Assembly: GCA_964226685.1 (NCBI GenBank)
Contig: CAXQRU010000167.1
Coordinates: forward strand, 1-10,046
Reading direction: 5' to 3'
DNA: 10,046 nt
Source of the DNA: CAXQRU01 sp964226685
Lineage (GTDB): Bacteria > Pseudomonadota > Gammaproteobacteria > Pseudomonadales > Cellvibrionaceae
Shown here one piece after another: positions 1 to 7,355 of the stretch. The translations under genes and the position numbers were made by a program. The notes beneath the pieces are model-generated. The model worked only from the letters and a program-made list of their open reading frames with translations. It searched no databases and was not told where the DNA came from. Numbering within the stretch: position 1 is the stretch's first letter; every line of letters starts with the position of its first letter.

Positions 1-7
1 CCGATCT
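1..7. other. Residual Illumina adapter bases (5' contig end)
   Basis: The first seven bases, CCGATCT, are exactly the 3' end of the TruSeq universal adapter. Seven bases alone could be chance. The opposite contig end carries 21 bases of the reverse complement of the same adapter, so the reading is likely. They should not be treated as genomic sequence or translated. Confidence 0.7.
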
Positions 8-275
8 GTTCTTGGACTTCAGAATTATTTAATAACTCCATAAATTCATTCAATTGCTGTTGGATCCGGTCAATATCTTCCAGTTCTATCGTATCAAGGT
101 ATTGGTTTGGGAATAAGCTCTGAAAATGCCTTGCTGCTCGAGGATATTTGGAGAACAGGCATTTTCTAATTGGAATAGGGCTATCAGGGTTAACAATCTC
201 TTCTTGCCTAACTCTCTCCCACTCATCCCTTTCTTGATGAGTTAAGTACCTGTAATCTCGATTATTATTAGTCAC
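8..275 (-). CDS. Unrecognised protein, 5' part only (cut by contig end)
   Basis: An uninterrupted minus-strand reading frame runs from a GTG at 275-273 to the contig edge, giving about 89 genomic residues. The GTG is supported by an AGGA Shine-Dalgarno (283-286) seven bases upstream and a TATAAT box further up. The visible protein begins VTNNNRDYRYLTHQERDEWE, is charged and hydrophilic, and has no signal peptide or membrane segment, so it is probably cytoplasmic. A segment near residues 35-58 is richer in Lys, Arg, Phe and Pro. The part near residues 60-90 looks helical (DTIELEDIDRIQQQLNEF). I do not recognise the family and give no function. It lies downstream of motY on the same strand, 114 bases from its stop, but has its own promoter, so it is probably a separate unit. 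The C-terminus is missing. Confidence 0.68.
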
Positions 276-282
276 ATAATTT

Positions 283-286
283 TCCT
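283..286 (-). promoter_or_regulatory. Shine-Dalgarno of the partial gene
   Basis: On the minus strand AGGA lies seven bases before the GTG at 275. This spacing decides the start, because the nearby ATG at 277-275 is followed at once by an in-frame TGA. Confidence 0.55.
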
Positions 287-307
287 AATTTTCAAACAAG
301 AGCTAGC

Positions 308-338
308 ATTATATTGTACGTCAGCATTTGGTTGACAA
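308..338 (-). promoter_or_regulatory. Candidate sigma-70 promoter for the partial gene
   Basis: The minus strand reads TTGTCA (333-338, 5 of 6 to the -35 consensus), a 19-base spacer, then a perfect TATAAT (308-313). The spacer is two bases longer than the optimum. Transcription would begin near 301 and leave a leader of about 25 bases with the AGGA site. This separates the gene from motY upstream. Confidence 0.5.
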
Positions 339-389
339 TAAATCCATTTTTGTACTTTTGCGTCACCATGACGAATATCTACGAAAAAG

Positions 390-1352
390 CTATGAGGTCT
401 CCTCAGTCTTCCCTTCTCCATCCTCTGGCTTTGGCTTAACCTCCTTTGGCTTCACTACCTCCGGTGGCTCTTTACTCAAGCGAATGGTAACTCGCCGATT
501 TTTAGCCATACCTTCTTCATTTTGGTTGGTTGCCACAGGGTAACGCTCACCATGCCAGCGAACGACGATGGCCTCTTCAGGAATACCTTTATCAACCAAA
601 TAGGTCTGTACCATCTTAGCCCGCTGCTCAGAAATGGTTAAATTATCGCTTCTTAAACCGCTGCTATCGGTATGACCATCGATGTAAAAGGCCTTCACGG
701 TTGGGTCAATTTTGATGTATTGCACCAGTTGGTCAAGCATTGACACCGTTTCCTCTGAGAGTTCATTTTCATCCTTGCGGTAATAGACCGTCGTTCTTTC
801 TAGCTTGCGAAAACTCATCGGCAGCAACTGCGCCAAACAGTCATTGTACTCTCGATAGCTCTTATTAAACCCAATCCCTGAAAGCGTCACTTTGACTTGT
901 TGCTGGTTGCCGTACCACGATTTACGGGTAAATCGCAGGTTGAAACCTTTTTGTAGCTCACTCATCATGCGTTTGGTCAGGCGCTCGCCAATCAGGATCG
1001 GCTCTTTAGTCTGTTCGACCTTAACTAGCCCTAGAGAAATAGCCCCAGCTTTCAGCCAAGGTGGTGGCGAAGCGACTAGGCTCGCCTTGCCGGCCTTCAT
1101 ATGGGGAGATTCAGCGGTCAGTAAAAAATGAGGGGGCTCGCCAGCCTCCTGTAGAAAAATCGCTTCACCAAACCCTTCAACAGCGTGTGTTAAACGGCAT
1201 TCCAGCTTTGAAGATGTTAACTTCCACTCAGCCGCATCCGTGCGGGTTTCAAACTCAATTGCCGCTTTTGATGACACGCAAAATACCATAAGGCACCACA
1301 ATGCCCATGCACAATACGACTGACTGGCTATCGTTATTCTCTGATTATTCAT
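390..1352 (-). CDS. motY: MotY, flagellar T-ring protein with OmpA-like domain
   Basis: Periplasmic component of the T ring that anchors the stator of sodium-driven polar flagellar motors, as known from Vibrio MotY. This 320-residue protein has a signal peptide (about 1-30, likely cut after SKA). The MotY-type N-domain (about 33-185) includes LECRL at 50-54 and a YNDCLAQLLP block at 169-178. The C-terminal OmpA-like peptidoglycan-binding domain is at about 186-292. Asp229 (GHTD) and Arg244 sit exactly 15 residues apart, like the diaminopimelate-binding Asp/Arg of OmpA. Cys52 and Cys172 match the spacing of the MotY disulfide cysteines. After NRRVTI (285-290) there is an unusual Lys/Pro/Glu-rich tail of about 27 residues that I do not recall in Vibrio MotY. 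A FliA promoter lies directly upstream. Divergent placement next to rnt is, from memory, also seen in Vibrio. A plain OmpA-family protein is the alternative, but the N-domain match argues against it. Confidence 0.88.
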   Translation of the reverse strand: MNNQRITIASQSYCAWALWCLMVFCVSSKAAIEFETRTDAAEWKLTSSKLECRLTHAVEGFGEAIFLQEAGEPPHFLLTAESPHMKAGKASLVASPPPWLKAGAISLGLVKVEQTKEPILIGERLTKRMMSELQKGFNLRFTRKSWYGNQQQVKVTLSGIGFNKSYREYNDCLAQLLPMSFRKLERTTVYYRKDENELSEETVSMLDQLVQYIKIDPTVKAFYIDGHTDSSGLRSDNLTISEQRAKMVQTYLVDKGIPEEAIVVRWHGERYPVATNQNEEGMAKNRRVTIRLSKEPPEVVKPKEVKPKPEDGEGKTEETS

Positions 1353-1376
1353 TGAATTTTAACCTGGTTAGTCTCA

Positions 1377-1403
1377 ATATCGGCCTTTGCCGACTATTCT
1401 TTA
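1377..1403 (-). promoter_or_regulatory. Sigma-28 (FliA) promoter of motY
   Basis: The minus strand reads TAAA (1400-1403), exactly 15 bases, then GCCGATAT (1377-1384). The FliA consensus is TAAA-N15-GCCGATAA, so 11 of 12 specified positions match with the exact spacing. The start of transcription would fall near 1370, about 18 bases before the motY ATG (1352). This places motY in the late flagellar class. Confidence 0.85.
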
Positions 1404-1485
1404 ATGCCGTTATCAGGTAGCATGGTTCATCACTGGTATTTTGGCAACCTCAAGCATCAAATCTGATCTGAACACTATTCGTTTT

Positions 1486-1490
1486 AAGGA
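1486..1490 (+). promoter_or_regulatory. Shine-Dalgarno selecting the GTG start of rnt
   Basis: AAGGA lies six bases before GTG at 1497. An ATG at 1493 in another frame is only two bases from the site and its frame ends at 1528 after 11 residues. The site therefore supports GTG as the start of RNase T. Confidence 0.6.
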
Positions 1491-1496
1491 CTATGA

Positions 1497-2138
1497 GTGA
1501 CACAAACCCAAGACAACCGCCTTGCTGAAAGGTTTAGAGGCTTTCTCCCGGTCGTAATTGATATCGAAGCAGGTGGGTTTAACCCCAAAAAAGACGCTCT
1601 ACTGGAACTGGCCGCCGTTACTTTAGAGATGGATGAAAACGGGCAATTGAAACCCAAAGACACCTATGTTTATGAGGTTGAGCCATTTGCAGGCGCCAAT
1701 ATGGAGCAGTCCGCCCTTGACTTCACCGGTATTGACCCAGATGACCCTAATCGAGCGGCCGAGCCTGAAGAGCAAGTGCTGCCAGAGTTGTTTAGTCATA
1801 TTCGACGAGCGGTGAAAGACGCCAACTGCAATCGCGCCATTATGGTCGCGCATAACGCTCATTTTGACCTAGCTTTTGTGAATGCTGCCTCAGAGCGTTG
1901 CGACATTAAACGCAATCCTTTTCACCCTTTTAGCTGTTTTGATACCGCCACTTTGTCTGGCCTAGCTCTGGGGCATACGGTACTCGCCAAGGCCTGTGAG
2001 CTAGCCGGCATTGGCTTTAACAATAAAGAAGCCCATACCGCCGCCTACGATACCCAAAAAACCGCTGAGCTATTTTGCTATATCGTCAATCGTTGGCAAG
2101 CACTTGGGGGTTGGCCTCTGGCAACACCTGAATCATAA
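1497..2138 (+). CDS. rnt: Ribonuclease T
   Basis: 3'-5' exoribonuclease of the DEDDh family that trims the 3' ends of tRNA and other stable RNAs and turns over the tRNA CCA end. It acts in the cytoplasm as a dimer. The 213-residue product matches the usual length (E. coli 215). The FRGFLPVVIDIEAGGFN block holds Asp22 and Glu24, AHNAHFD holds Asp124, and EAHTAAYD holds His180 and Asp185. All five catalytic residues are present, each one position below its E. coli counterpart (D23, E25, D125, H181, D186). The start is GTG with a good Shine-Dalgarno. A weak extended -10 (TGGTATTTT, 1434-1442) could drive it, but no -35 is convincing. miaE follows after 28 bases and is probably in the same transcript, so two tRNA-processing functions sit together. 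RNase T is essentially restricted to gammaproteobacteria, which supports the host assignment. Confidence 0.95.
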   Translation: MTQTQDNRLAERFRGFLPVVIDIEAGGFNPKKDALLELAAVTLEMDENGQLKPKDTYVYEVEPFAGANMEQSALDFTGIDPDDPNRAAEPEEQVLPELFSHIRRAVKDANCNRAIMVAHNAHFDLAFVNAASERCDIKRNPFHPFSCFDTATLSGLALGHTVLAKACELAGIGFNNKEAHTAAYDTQKTAELFCYIVNRWQALGGWPLATPES

Positions 2139-2166
2139 TAGCCGATTTTTGACGTTATACTTTGCA

Positions 2167-2772
2167 ATGAATAAACCATCGACCTCTATTCCAGAAGCGC
2201 TCTTTCAATTGCGCTTTCAAACCACTCAAGAGTGGAGCCAAGCGGTTCTCACCGATTTTGATGCATTTTTAAACGATCACGCCCAGGCAGAGAAAAAGGC
2301 CTCAGGCATGGCGATTTCCATGTTATCCCACTATTCAGATAAGCCCGAGCTGGTCAAAGCCATGATTGACCTTAGCATTGAGGAAATGTGTCATTTTCGC
2401 GAGGTGGTAAAGCTGATGCAAGCTCGCGGCTTAAATCTTGGGGCCGATGAAAAAGATCCTTACATCCAAAACATCCGCAAATTGATTCGCAATGGCCGCC
2501 AAGAGTATATGCTTGATCGTTTGTTAACGGCCGCGATTATTGAGGCTCGAGGCTGTGAGCGCTTTGGTTTGGTTGGCGAAGCCCTCGAAGAGCCATCGCT
2601 CAAACGCTTCTATCAATCCATAGCGGCCTCTGAAGAAAGGCATCATTGGTTATTTATCGATCTTTCCGAGCGCTATTTTGACTCAACAACTATCATCCAG
2701 CGATTAGACGAACTGCTGGACTTGGAGGCGCAGATTACGGCGGCCCTACCCATTAGGGCTGCACTGCATTGA
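2167..2772 (+). CDS. miaE: tRNA-(ms2io6A37) hydroxylase MiaE
   Basis: Non-haem di-iron monooxygenase that hydroxylates the isopentenyl group of ms2i6A at position 37 of tRNAs reading UNN codons. The 201-residue protein is a ferritin-like four-helix bundle. Candidate iron ligands are Glu42 (HAQAEKKASGMA), Glu73 and His76 (EEMCHF), Glu126 (IIEARGCERFG) and Glu156/His159 (SEERHH). The EARGCERFG and LGADEKDPY stretches are typical of the family. The reading frame is open upstream into rnt, but the ATG at 2167 is chosen because it gives a family-length N-terminus and does not overlap rnt. No clear Shine-Dalgarno precedes it, so translation may depend on coupling to rnt, 28 bases away. MiaE requires ms2i6A made by MiaA and MiaB, which are not in this window. 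The next gene begins within ten bases of its stop. Confidence 0.93.
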   Translation: MNKPSTSIPEALFQLRFQTTQEWSQAVLTDFDAFLNDHAQAEKKASGMAISMLSHYSDKPELVKAMIDLSIEEMCHFREVVKLMQARGLNLGADEKDPYIQNIRKLIRNGRQEYMLDRLLTAAIIEARGCERFGLVGEALEEPSLKRFYQSIAASEERHHWLFIDLSERYFDSTTIIQRLDELLDLEAQITAALPIRAALH

Positions 2773-2774
2773 GG
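2771..2774 (+). promoter_or_regulatory. Shine-Dalgarno overlapping the miaE stop
   Basis: GAGG shares bases with the TGA stop of miaE (2770-2772) and lies eight bases before the TTG at 2783. It supports the rare TTG start and suggests translational coupling to miaE. Confidence 0.5.
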
Positions 2775-2782
2775 TTTCTGGG

Positions 2783-3919
2783 TTGAAGTATTTAGAAAAC
2801 TTCGCCGAGCCTGAGATTTTCAATCTACCGAGCTTGGCATTTCCTAAACCTTACCGACACTGCCTTGTGATTCCCGCCTTCAACGAGGACATTAGCTTCC
2901 TTGGGGGGTTGGCACCTGCTCTGAATGAGGATTCGCTGCTCATTGTGGTGATAAACCAACCACCTGAGCATCCTGAGGAGATTAACCAAGCACTTTTCGA
3001 AGAGCTGACCAATGCATCATTTTCTCAATCTGCAGCGCTTTATCTAAGCCATCACCCTGCCACAACAGCGGATATTTTGGTGGTTGACCGCTTTCGCCAA
3101 CCTATCTCTAAAAAAGAAGGGGTGGGATTGGCTAGGAAAATTGGCTGTGACTTAGCCCTCGCTCTGATTAGCCAGGGGCAGCTACAGAGTCACTGGATTC
3201 ACACCAGTGACTGCGATACACACCTTCCCTCGAGCTATTTTGAAGCCACAGATCGAATCGAAGGCTCTGCGGCGCTCTATCCTTTTGAGCATAAGGCTCT
3301 TACTGAGGATGCTCAAGAATCCTTAGCCGCCACTCAAATTTACGAACAAGGTTTACATCACTATGTTAACCATCTAAAGGCCTCCGGCTCCCCTTATGGC
3401 TTTCATAGCCTGGGTAGCTGTATTGCAGTCAATGCCAGCTATTATGCAAAGGTTAGAGGTTTTCCCAAACGGCCCGCGGGTGAGGACTTCTATTTGCTGA
3501 ATAAGCTGGTCAAGCTGGCCCCTCTTTGCGAACTGACTGAACCGACACTGTTAATCAATGCTCGTCGCTCATTAAGAACGCCCTTTGGAACCGGCAAAGC
3601 CGTCAACCAAATCATGGAAGAGCAGCAATACCACTGTTATAATCCTGAAATCTTTACTGAACTGAAGATATTGATCGCACGTATCAATGATATGGAAAAT
3701 TACCGAGGGGATTATCATCGGTGGTTATCATCTCTGCCCGTGTCGATTTTATCGGTTTTGAGAACACTCAATATTGAGCAGTTGATGCAGCACTTACAAA
3801 AGACTCCCCCACAACAAGCCGCAAAGCACACACACCTATGGTTTGATGGCTTAAAAACCTTGAGGTTTGTTCATTTATTGAGGGACAGGTACCCTGACAT
3901 ACCCATTAAATCATATTAA
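2783..3919 (+). CDS. GT2-like (GT-A fold) glycosyltransferase, function unknown
   Basis: Probable inverting nucleotide-sugar glycosyltransferase of the family 2 type, 378 residues. The nucleotide-binding start VIPAFNED is at 29-36. A GVGLARKIGCDLAL block follows at 113-126. TSDCD (141-145) supplies the metal-binding DxD as Asp143-Cys-Asp145. GFPKRPAGEDFYLL (226-239) holds the Glu-Asp pair expected near the acceptor and catalytic base. No membrane segment or signal peptide is seen, so it is cytosolic or peripheral. The C-terminal 110 residues match nothing I recognise. Translation starts at TTG, supported by GAGG overlapping the miaE stop, and the next ATG is far downstream. It probably ends the rnt-miaE operon. 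No other sugar gene lies near, so donor, acceptor and role cannot be inferred. A link to tRNA, suggested only by position, is speculative. Confidence 0.75.
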   Translation: MKYLENFAEPEIFNLPSLAFPKPYRHCLVIPAFNEDISFLGGLAPALNEDSLLIVVINQPPEHPEEINQALFEELTNASFSQSAALYLSHHPATTADILVVDRFRQPISKKEGVGLARKIGCDLALALISQGQLQSHWIHTSDCDTHLPSSYFEATDRIEGSAALYPFEHKALTEDAQESLAATQIYEQGLHHYVNHLKASGSPYGFHSLGSCIAVNASYYAKVRGFPKRPAGEDFYLLNKLVKLAPLCELTEPTLLINARRSLRTPFGTGKAVNQIMEEQQYHCYNPEIFTELKILIARINDMENYRGDYHRWLSSLPVSILSVLRTLNIEQLMQHLQKTPPQQAAKHTHLWFDGLKTLRFVHLLRDRYPDIPIKSY

Positions 3920-3995
3920 AAACAATAAGATGCAATTTTATTGGCGATTTAACATACATGAACAACAGGGAATTAATTTAGTAAAAAAGTTGCAA

Positions 3996-4001
3996 TATAA
4001 T
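3996..4001 (+). promoter_or_regulatory. Candidate -10 box for the Amt-GGDEF-EAL gene
   Basis: A perfect TATAAT lies 48 bases before the ATG at 4050, in an AT-rich gap. The best -35 at normal spacing (TTAATT, 3973-3978) is poor, so an activator may be needed or the match may be chance. I saw no sigma-54 (NtrC-type) promoter in the gap. Confidence 0.4.
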
Positions 4002-4049
4002 CTCAAAAGATTTACAAACGTGTACACATAAATCAACATAAAAGAGCCT

Positions 4050-7000
4050 ATGAGCATCAATGCAACCTGGATCCTTTTAAGTATTTGCTCAGCACTGTTC
4101 ATACAGTGTGGTTTTTTGTGCATAGAATCGGGCCTAACAAGAGAAAAAAACACTCGCCATGTTGCTCTCAAAAAACTGCTGCTTTTTGTACTCAGCACCA
4201 GTCTCTTCTGGCTCATTGGCTTTTCTGTTTTATTGGGTGAATTTCTTCACCCTGACACCCCCGAAGGAATCCTTCACCTAGCGCTGTGCACCATTACCGC
4301 CACCCTTATCTCGGGCGCCATCGCCGAGAGAGCCATGCTCAAAACCTACTTGATCATTGCCATAGCGGTGAGTGTATTTTTCTACCCCCTATTTGGGCGC
4401 TGGGCAACCATGGATACCGGTTGGCTAGCACAACGCGGATTTATCGACCCATCGGGTAGCACTCTCGTTCATAGCTTAGGGGGATGGGTAGCATTGGCGG
4501 CAGTTATTGTCATCGGCCCAAGGCTTGGCCGTTTTCAAGATGATAACATCTACACCATTAAGGGTAGACACCCCACCCTCGCGACACTCGGCCTGTTTTT
4601 TTTACTTGTAGGCTGGATTATCCTAAATTTGGCCACTACGCACAGGCTATCTTCGCAAATCATCAGCAATACCCTAATCATGGCAGCCGTAGGCGGCATT
4701 ACGGCGTGGTTGATGGGTAAAAAAATCAGCCAACTCAGCCAAAATGAAAACTTAGTTTTTGGTGCGTTAAGTGGCCTAGTCGCCAGCTCTGCGACCAGTA
4801 GCATAGTCACTACCTACTCCTCCGTGCTTATTGCCACAATCGCCGCCGCAATCTTTATTTTGATCCAAAGACTCATGATTCAAAAACAATGGGATGACCC
4901 GCTCAATGTGGTTGCCGTTCATCTAGGGGCCGGAATTTGGGGCACACTCGCTGTTGCATTTTTTGGCGAGTCACCACTAATCAATAATCGAAGCGAGCAA
5001 CTGTACGCACAAGTCTTGGGAATTATCAGTTGCGGCTTATTCACATTCACCTTGTCCCTAGCACTGTTTTTATGCTTAAAAAAATTCACGCCCCTTCGAG
5101 TCAGCCGATCAGAAGAAATCATGGGACTCAATAATTTTGATGTCAAAACCGGGCTAAACTCATTACTGCATGTCATAAAATCTCAAAAAGAAACCTCCAA
5201 ATTGATTTATCGAGCACCGGTTGAACCTTTCTCATCGGCTGGCTACCTAGCGAACCATTACAACCAATTAATGGATCAGTTAGAGGAAACCTTTGACGAT
5301 CTTCGTTTTATTGTCAACGACATGAAAGACGCGATTATCTCTTTTAGCTCTCAAGGATCGATTGTTCGAATTAATCCAAGCGCGGCACATGTGTTTGGCT
5401 ATGAGCACAGCGATTTAATGAATGCCAACATTCATCAAATCATTAAAAACCCGCAAGACGCCGATAAAGAGCCGCTGATGGATCATATCGAAAGATTAAT
5501 GGTGGCTGAGCGAGCCTTCGATGAGTTCATTGGGATCAAACACAGTGGCGACGCCTTTAATATTGAGCTGCTGCTTTCGTCAAGAAAAACCAAAGAAGGG
5601 CAAATAATCTTTACGGCTCTCATTAAAGACATTACACCAAGAAAAACCTTGGAAAGCCAAATCAAACAACAGGGGCAGCTTACCAATATCACCCTAAACT
5701 CTATCGCCGAAGGCGTCATTACCTGTAATGAGCATTTGGAAATTATCTACATTAACGATATGGCTTGTGAGCTAACCAGCGTGAAGAGTGAAGATTGCAT
5801 AGGAGCGGCGGTTAGCGGCATTTTACAACTCTCCAAGATTGACTATACCAATGTCGATATTCAAGATTTATTTGCTCATTCTGAAAAAGAGCATGACATT
5901 ATCAACAATGACTATCTACTCCACAGAAAGGATCAGACTCCTCTGATTATCCGCTGTAACTGGAATAAATTACAGGATGAAACGTCTCAACATATTGGTT
6001 GGGTCATCGCAATTCGCAATGTGACTGAAAGCCGAAAAATGCAACAAAAGTTAAAAATTCAGGCCTGTCATGATGAATTGACCGGCTTGCTTAACCGCCG
6101 AGAATTTGAAAAACAACTGGACTTAGCGCTAGCTGAAACCAAAACCCAGGGCACTAACCATTTCTTATTTTACCTAGATCTAGATCAATTCAAATTAATT
6201 AATGATACCTGCGGCCACCATGCTGGCGATACTCTTCTAAAACAAATTTCCATCGTCGTACAAAAACAGCTCAGGCGACAAGATATTATCGCCAGAATCG
6301 GTGGTGATGAATTTGGTATCATATTACCGTTATGCGACATCCATCAAAGCTTAGAGGTTGCACAAAAAATCAGAGACGCAATCAAGGAATATCGATTTTA
6401 TTGGAAAAATAAAAGCTTTGCTCTCGGCATCAGCATTGGAATCGTACAATTGAGAGACCAAATGCTTTCCAGAGAAGATGCTATTAGCATGGCCGATGCG
6501 GCTTGCTATACCGCTAAGGACAGGGGTCGAAACTGTGTGCATATCTACGAGCATGAAGACCAAGAAATCAGTCGTCGTCGAAATCAAATGCACTGGGCCG
6601 CCACGATTCAACGAGCGCTCGATGAAGAAAGCTTTGAACTCTTTTATCAATCTATCGTGCCGGTCAACCGCAGCGGTAAAACCAAACACCACTTTGAAAT
6701 TTTTATTCGAATGAAAGGAGCCAATGGCGAAATCATTGGCCCCGATGCTTTCATTCCGTCTGCTGAGCGCTACGGTTTAATGCCTCACTTAGATACCTGG
6801 GTCATCAGTAACACTCTTGCTTGGCTAGGCGAACAGCAGCGCCAAGGGAACCACCACTATAGTTGTGCGATTAACCTATCGGGAACTTCTGTAGGTAACG
6901 AGGAATGTTTGGATTTTATTAAACAGCATTTATCAAAAAATCAGATACTACCCAATACCGTTTGTTTTGAAATCACAGAAACCGCTGCCATGGCTAACTT

Positions 7001-7355
7001 GACATCCGCTAAACGCTTCATCAAAAGCCTACAAGCGCTAGACTGCAAACTGGCATTAGATGACTTTGGCAGTGGCCTGTCTTCCTTTGGGTATTTACGA
7101 GAACTACCGGTAGACTACTTAAAAATTGACGGTTTATTTATACGTGAACTCGAAGCTAACCCTTTAGATAAAGCCATTGTCGCATCCATCAATACCATCG
7201 CACACGAAATGCATTTGGAAACCGTCGCTGAATTTGTTGAAAGCCCTCAAATCATCCACATCTTAGAGTCATTAGGTGTTGACTACGCACAGGGGCACTT
7301 TATTGATAAACCTCAACCTCTAGCCAACCTCAAAAAAGCGCCCGTATTGCTCTGA
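4050..7355 (+). CDS. Amt-like membrane sensor fused to PAS-PAS-GGDEF-EAL
   Basis: A 1101-residue inner-membrane c-di-GMP enzyme. Residues 1-360 form an Amt ammonium-channel fold with about ten or eleven helices. It keeps the structural Asp133 (E. coli D160) and twin His141 and His291 (H168, H318). However, Leu79, Met121, Leu192 and Thr196 replace F107, W148, F215 and S219 by my hand alignment. A linker (370-412) joins PAS-like domains at about 412-530 and 540-663. GGDEF (about 670-835) has an intact RIGGDEF (749-755) and an RxxD inhibitory site (R742-D745), so it should make c-di-GMP with feedback. EAL (about 850-1095) reads EIF instead of EAL but keeps Glu883, Asn942, Glu974, Asp1004, Asp1005, Lys1025, Glu1061 and Gln1081, so hydrolysis is possible. 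The likely role is to couple external ammonium to c-di-GMP. Whether it still conducts ammonium, and which enzymatic half dominates, cannot be read from sequence. It is a single-gene unit. Confidence 0.9.
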   Translation: MSINATWILLSICSALFIQCGFLCIESGLTREKNTRHVALKKLLLFVLSTSLFWLIGFSVLLGEFLHPDTPEGILHLALCTITATLISGAIAERAMLKTYLIIAIAVSVFFYPLFGRWATMDTGWLAQRGFIDPSGSTLVHSLGGWVALAAVIVIGPRLGRFQDDNIYTIKGRHPTLATLGLFFLLVGWIILNLATTHRLSSQIISNTLIMAAVGGITAWLMGKKISQLSQNENLVFGALSGLVASSATSSIVTTYSSVLIATIAAAIFILIQRLMIQKQWDDPLNVVAVHLGAGIWGTLAVAFFGESPLINNRSEQLYAQVLGIISCGLFTFTLSLALFLCLKKFTPLRVSRSEEIMGLNNFDVKTGLNSLLHVIKSQKETSKLIYRAPVEPFSSAGYLANHYNQLMDQLEETFDDLRFIVNDMKDAIISFSSQGSIVRINPSAAHVFGYEHSDLMNANIHQIIKNPQDADKEPLMDHIERLMVAERAFDEFIGIKHSGDAFNIELLLSSRKTKEGQIIFTALIKDITPRKTLESQIKQQGQLTNITLNSIAEGVITCNEHLEIIYINDMACELTSVKSEDCIGAAVSGILQLSKIDYTNVDIQDLFAHSEKEHDIINNDYLLHRKDQTPLIIRCNWNKLQDETSQHIGWVIAIRNVTESRKMQQKLKIQACHDELTGLLNRREFEKQLDLALAETKTQGTNHFLFYLDLDQFKLINDTCGHHAGDTLLKQISIVVQKQLRRQDIIARIGGDEFGIILPLCDIHQSLEVAQKIRDAIKEYRFYWKNKSFALGISIGIVQLRDQMLSREDAISMADAACYTAKDRGRNCVHIYEHEDQEISRRRNQMHWAATIQRALDEESFELFYQSIVPVNRSGKTKHHFEIFIRMKGANGEIIGPDAFIPSAERYGLMPHLDTWVISNTLAWLGEQQRQGNHHYSCAINLSGTSVGNEECLDFIKQHLSKNQILPNTVCFEITETAAMANLTSAKRFIKSLQALDCKLALDDFGSGLSSFGYLRELPVDYLKIDGLFIRELEANPLDKAIVASINTIAHEMHLETVAEFVESPQIIHILESLGVDYAQGHFIDKPQPLANLKKAPVLL

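Noticed and set aside
361..373. Small hairpin CGTCA-CCA-TGACG just downstream of the motY stop
   Set aside because: The stem is only five base pairs and no T-tract follows on the minus strand, so it does not support a terminator.
2011..2166. Upstream extension of the miaE frame into rnt
   Set aside because: The frame is open there, but the region is fully explained by rnt in another frame, and the extra residues do not resemble a MiaE N-terminus.
3924..3944. Inverted repeat CAATAA/TTATTG after the glycosyltransferase gene
   Set aside because: The stem is AT-only apart from one pair and the A/T tract is on the wrong side for the plus-strand gene. No minus-strand gene ends there.
4020..4027. 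Palindrome GTGTACAC in the leader of the Amt fusion gene
   Set aside because: An 8-bp palindrome is expected by chance at this scale, and it matches no operator I can name.
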